A stretch of 50,549 bases of DNA from an uncultured Bacteroidales bacterium (GTDB lineage Bacteria > Bacteroidota > Bacteroidia > Bacteroidales > UBA4417). This document shows positions 48,740 through 50,549 of this stretch, in pieces. Within the stretch, counting starts at the first letter, position 1, and each line of letters opens with the position of its first letter. A program made the position numbers and the translations under genes. Under the pieces are notes generated by a model. The model saw only the letters and a program-made list of their open reading frames with translations, searched no databases and was not told where the DNA came from. The DNA is taken from the NCBI GenBank assembly GCA_903864265.1, contig CAIPFN010000124.1, positions 1-50,549 of the forward strand, written 5' to 3'.

Positions 48740-50128
48740 ATGGCCATTAAAGATCAGCACGTTGTAGAAAAACTGGCATTAAAAGAAAAATTAGGATATT
48801 CCCTGGGCGATACTGCCGCCAATATTGCCTGGCGTTCAATTACCACTTTCCTTCTGGTGTTTTATACGGATGTATTCGGAATTTCTGCTGCGGCGGCGGG
48901 CTTGTTATTGCTGGTTGCCCGTATTTCTGACGGAGGCCTTGATATTGTTGTAGGCCTGCTTGCTGATCGTACGCATACCAAAAAAGGGAAGTTCAGGCCC
49001 TGGATATTATATTCGGCTGTCCCTCTCGGCGCCTTAATGGTACTTACCTTTACTACTCCAAACCTGGGCTACACAGGCAGACTGATATACGCCTATATTA
49101 CCTATATATTGATGTTGTTTGCCTATACCGCAAATAATATCCCGTATTCCGCTCTGATGGGTGTTATGACAACTTCCCACAGGGAACGCACTTCACTTTC
49201 TTCATTCCGGTTCGCAGGTGCATATCTGGGCGGGATCATTACACAGGGTTTTTTAATCTACCTGGTCATGTTCTTGGGGAATGGAAACAAAAATCTGGGA
49301 TTCCAGTATTCCATGTACTGCTTCGCATTGATACTGGTCATTTTTTTGCTGATTACATACTTTACCACTCACGAAAGGGTTGCACCATCCCTTAAACAGC
49401 AATCCAGTGTTGGGAACGATCTCAAAGATCTGATTACAAACCGGCCATGGTTAATACTGCTCATAACTGGTTTCCTCTTTGTGACCTATAATTCAATAAA
49501 ACAGGGTATTACCGTCATCTATTTCGATCATTACCTGGGTAATATCTCATTAACAGCATGGTACATGGTGGCATTGTTGGTTGTTTCTATGATGGCAGCA
49601 CTGCTTGCTGCACCCCTGGCCGTACTCTTCGGTAAAAGAAATTTGTTTATCTATGTAATCCTGTTTTCTGGCCTGACCAATGGGGCGTTATATTTTTTTC
49701 ACCCCTCCGATATCAAGGCCATATTCACTTTTGGAATCTTATCGGAATTTGGAGCAGGCATGATGCCTGTATTGTTTTTTGCGATGCTGGGCGATTCTGC
49801 CGACTATTCCGAATGGAAACATAACCGACGTGCAACCGGCTTGTTTTATTCGGCAGGAACTTTCGCTATGAAATTTGGAGGTGGTGTGGCTGGCGCTATT
49901 ATCGGGTTTGTCCTGGCAGCCTACCACTACAATGGTATGAATGCTCATTCCGCTCAGGCTGCCATTCCCGGAATAAAATTACTGATGAGCTGGATTCCCG
50001 TAATTTTTGCAGCCTTGGCTTCCTTGGTATTATTAAAGTATCCTTTGACCCGGGGGAAAATGGATCAGATTGAATCGGATCTCCAAATCAGAAAAAAACA
50101 GGAGTGCTATGAACAGGAGTTGATGTAG
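48740..50128 (+). CDS. GPH-type sugar:cation symporter
   Basis: This 462-residue membrane protein has about 12 transmembrane segments and the glycoside-pentoside-hexuronide (MFS_2) signature: LGDTAANIAWRSITTFLLVFYTD, then ARISDGGLDIVVGLLADRTHTKKGKFRPWIL and NIPYSALMGVMT. These carriers import mono- or disaccharides and glycosides with Na+ or H+. The substrate is unknown; adjacency to the mannosidase and GH27 suggests their products. A candidate promoter lies 33 bases upstream. The gene is flanked by two copies of a dispersed repeat. Confidence 0.92.
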   Translation: MAIKDQHVVEKLALKEKLGYSLGDTAANIAWRSITTFLLVFYTDVFGISAAAAGLLLLVARISDGGLDIVVGLLADRTHTKKGKFRPWILYSAVPLGALMVLTFTTPNLGYTGRLIYAYITYILMLFAYTANNIPYSALMGVMTTSHRERTSLSSFRFAGAYLGGIITQGFLIYLVMFLGNGNKNLGFQYSMYCFALILVIFLLITYFTTHERVAPSLKQQSSVGNDLKDLITNRPWLILLITGFLFVTYNSIKQGITVIYFDHYLGNISLTAWYMVALLVVSMMAALLAAPLAVLFGKRNLFIYVILFSGLTNGALYFFHPSDIKAIFTFGILSEFGAGMMPVLFFAMLGDSADYSEWKHNRRATGLFYSAGTFAMKFGGGVAGAIIGFVLAAYHYNGMNAHSAQAAIPGIKLLMSWIPVIFAALASLVLLKYPLTRGKMDQIESDLQIRKKQECYEQELM

Positions 50129-50549
50129 AAACTGCGATAGATTATAGTCAACAGCAATAAGCTATGAAATAAAGGATGTTATTCAATGTGAATGCCATAG
50201 CATTCTATTTTACATTTTACAATGAAATGGCCTCTCATTTACATCATTTTCCGGGTGAACGCTCTCCCTATACAAAGTCTCAGAAAACAAATACATGATA
50301 AAGATTTCGCATTTTAAATGATTGGGCTTATTTCAATTCGACCAATTTTATAATAAACCGATCCAATAAAGTTAAAAAATCTGTGTTAATCTGTGATATC
50401 TGTGGCTAAAATGGCGAATAAAGGGATGGTAATCAGGTACCTTGGTTATCATAATTGCATGATTAGCCTTGATGCAGGAAGAGTTGGGTCAGACTGCAGT
50501 TTCACGGGTCCTGATATATTGGCTGGGTGAAATTCCTTTTATTTTCCTG
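50129..50549. other. right-end intergenic sequence
   Basis: After the symporter stop there is the right copy of the dispersed repeat and then about 120 bases without recognisable coding signal up to the window end. Confidence 0.4.
50264..50425. repeat. degenerate dispersed repeat, right copy
   Basis: It begins TCCCTATACAAAGTCTCAGA, then AAACAAATACATG, and ends AAAATCTGTGTTAATCTGTG, ATATCTGTGGC and AAAATGGCG. The middle part has diverged from the left copy. A shorter piece of the GTGTTAAT core is also seen near 2490. Confidence 0.65.

Overview
The window looks like a chromosomal segment of a Bacteroidota bacterium, most likely of the order Bacteroidales or a near relative. The grounds are a SusC/SusD pair, a 1,032-residue TonB-dependent receptor with an N-terminal carboxypeptidase-like domain, several TAnnTTTG boxes (the Bacteroidota -7 promoter consensus), weak or absent Shine-Dalgarno sequences, a DUF4954 protein, a NagB/PIG-L fusion and a bifunctional trehalose synthase/phosphatase. 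No rRNA, tRNA, insertion sequence, prophage or CRISPR array was recognised.

The left part (1-20.8 kb) is mostly housekeeping. It holds a small secreted protein, a TlpA-like thioredoxin-fold protein, a DUF1348 protein, OtsAB-like trehalose synthesis, a DUF4954 beta-helix protein, alaS diverging from an M23 peptidase and a MerR regulator, an HldD-type epimerase, a secreted alkaline-phosphatase-superfamily protein that seems to have lost most of its active site, and a lipase-like hydrolase followed by glpK and glpD. The gaps around otsAB, DUF4954, alaS and hldD carry short-period tandem arrays (7, 8 and 9 bp units).

The centre (20.8-35.6 kb, minus strand) is a compact glycan locus. From promoter to end it reads: ROK regulator, GH2 beta-galactosidase, NagB/PIG-L fusion, FucP/NagP-type sugar symporter, sugar-phosphate nucleotidyltransferase, NahK-like N-acetylhexosamine kinase, GH20 hexosaminidase and a DUF4838 (GH163-type) protein. 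Together they suggest cleavage of galactose- and HexNAc-containing host glycans such as complex N-glycans, import of the sugars, and two intracellular HexNAc routes: one through GlcN-6-phosphate and one through HexNAc-1-phosphate and a nucleotide sugar. A strong inverted repeat lies between the ROK gene and the GH2 gene.

The right part (36.3-50.5 kb) adds a SusC/SusD pair closed by a clear terminator, an M1 aminopeptidase, a GH27 enzyme and a GH125 alpha-1,6-mannosidase in tandem, and a GPH-type sugar:cation symporter. A 68-bp tandem repeat full of GTAC palindromes separates the aminopeptidase from GH27. A degenerate repeat of about 150 bp flanks the symporter gene on both sides. The mannosidase, hexosaminidase, galactosidase and DUF4838 protein fit one substrate class, glycoprotein glycans, but the substrate is inferred and not visible in the sequence.
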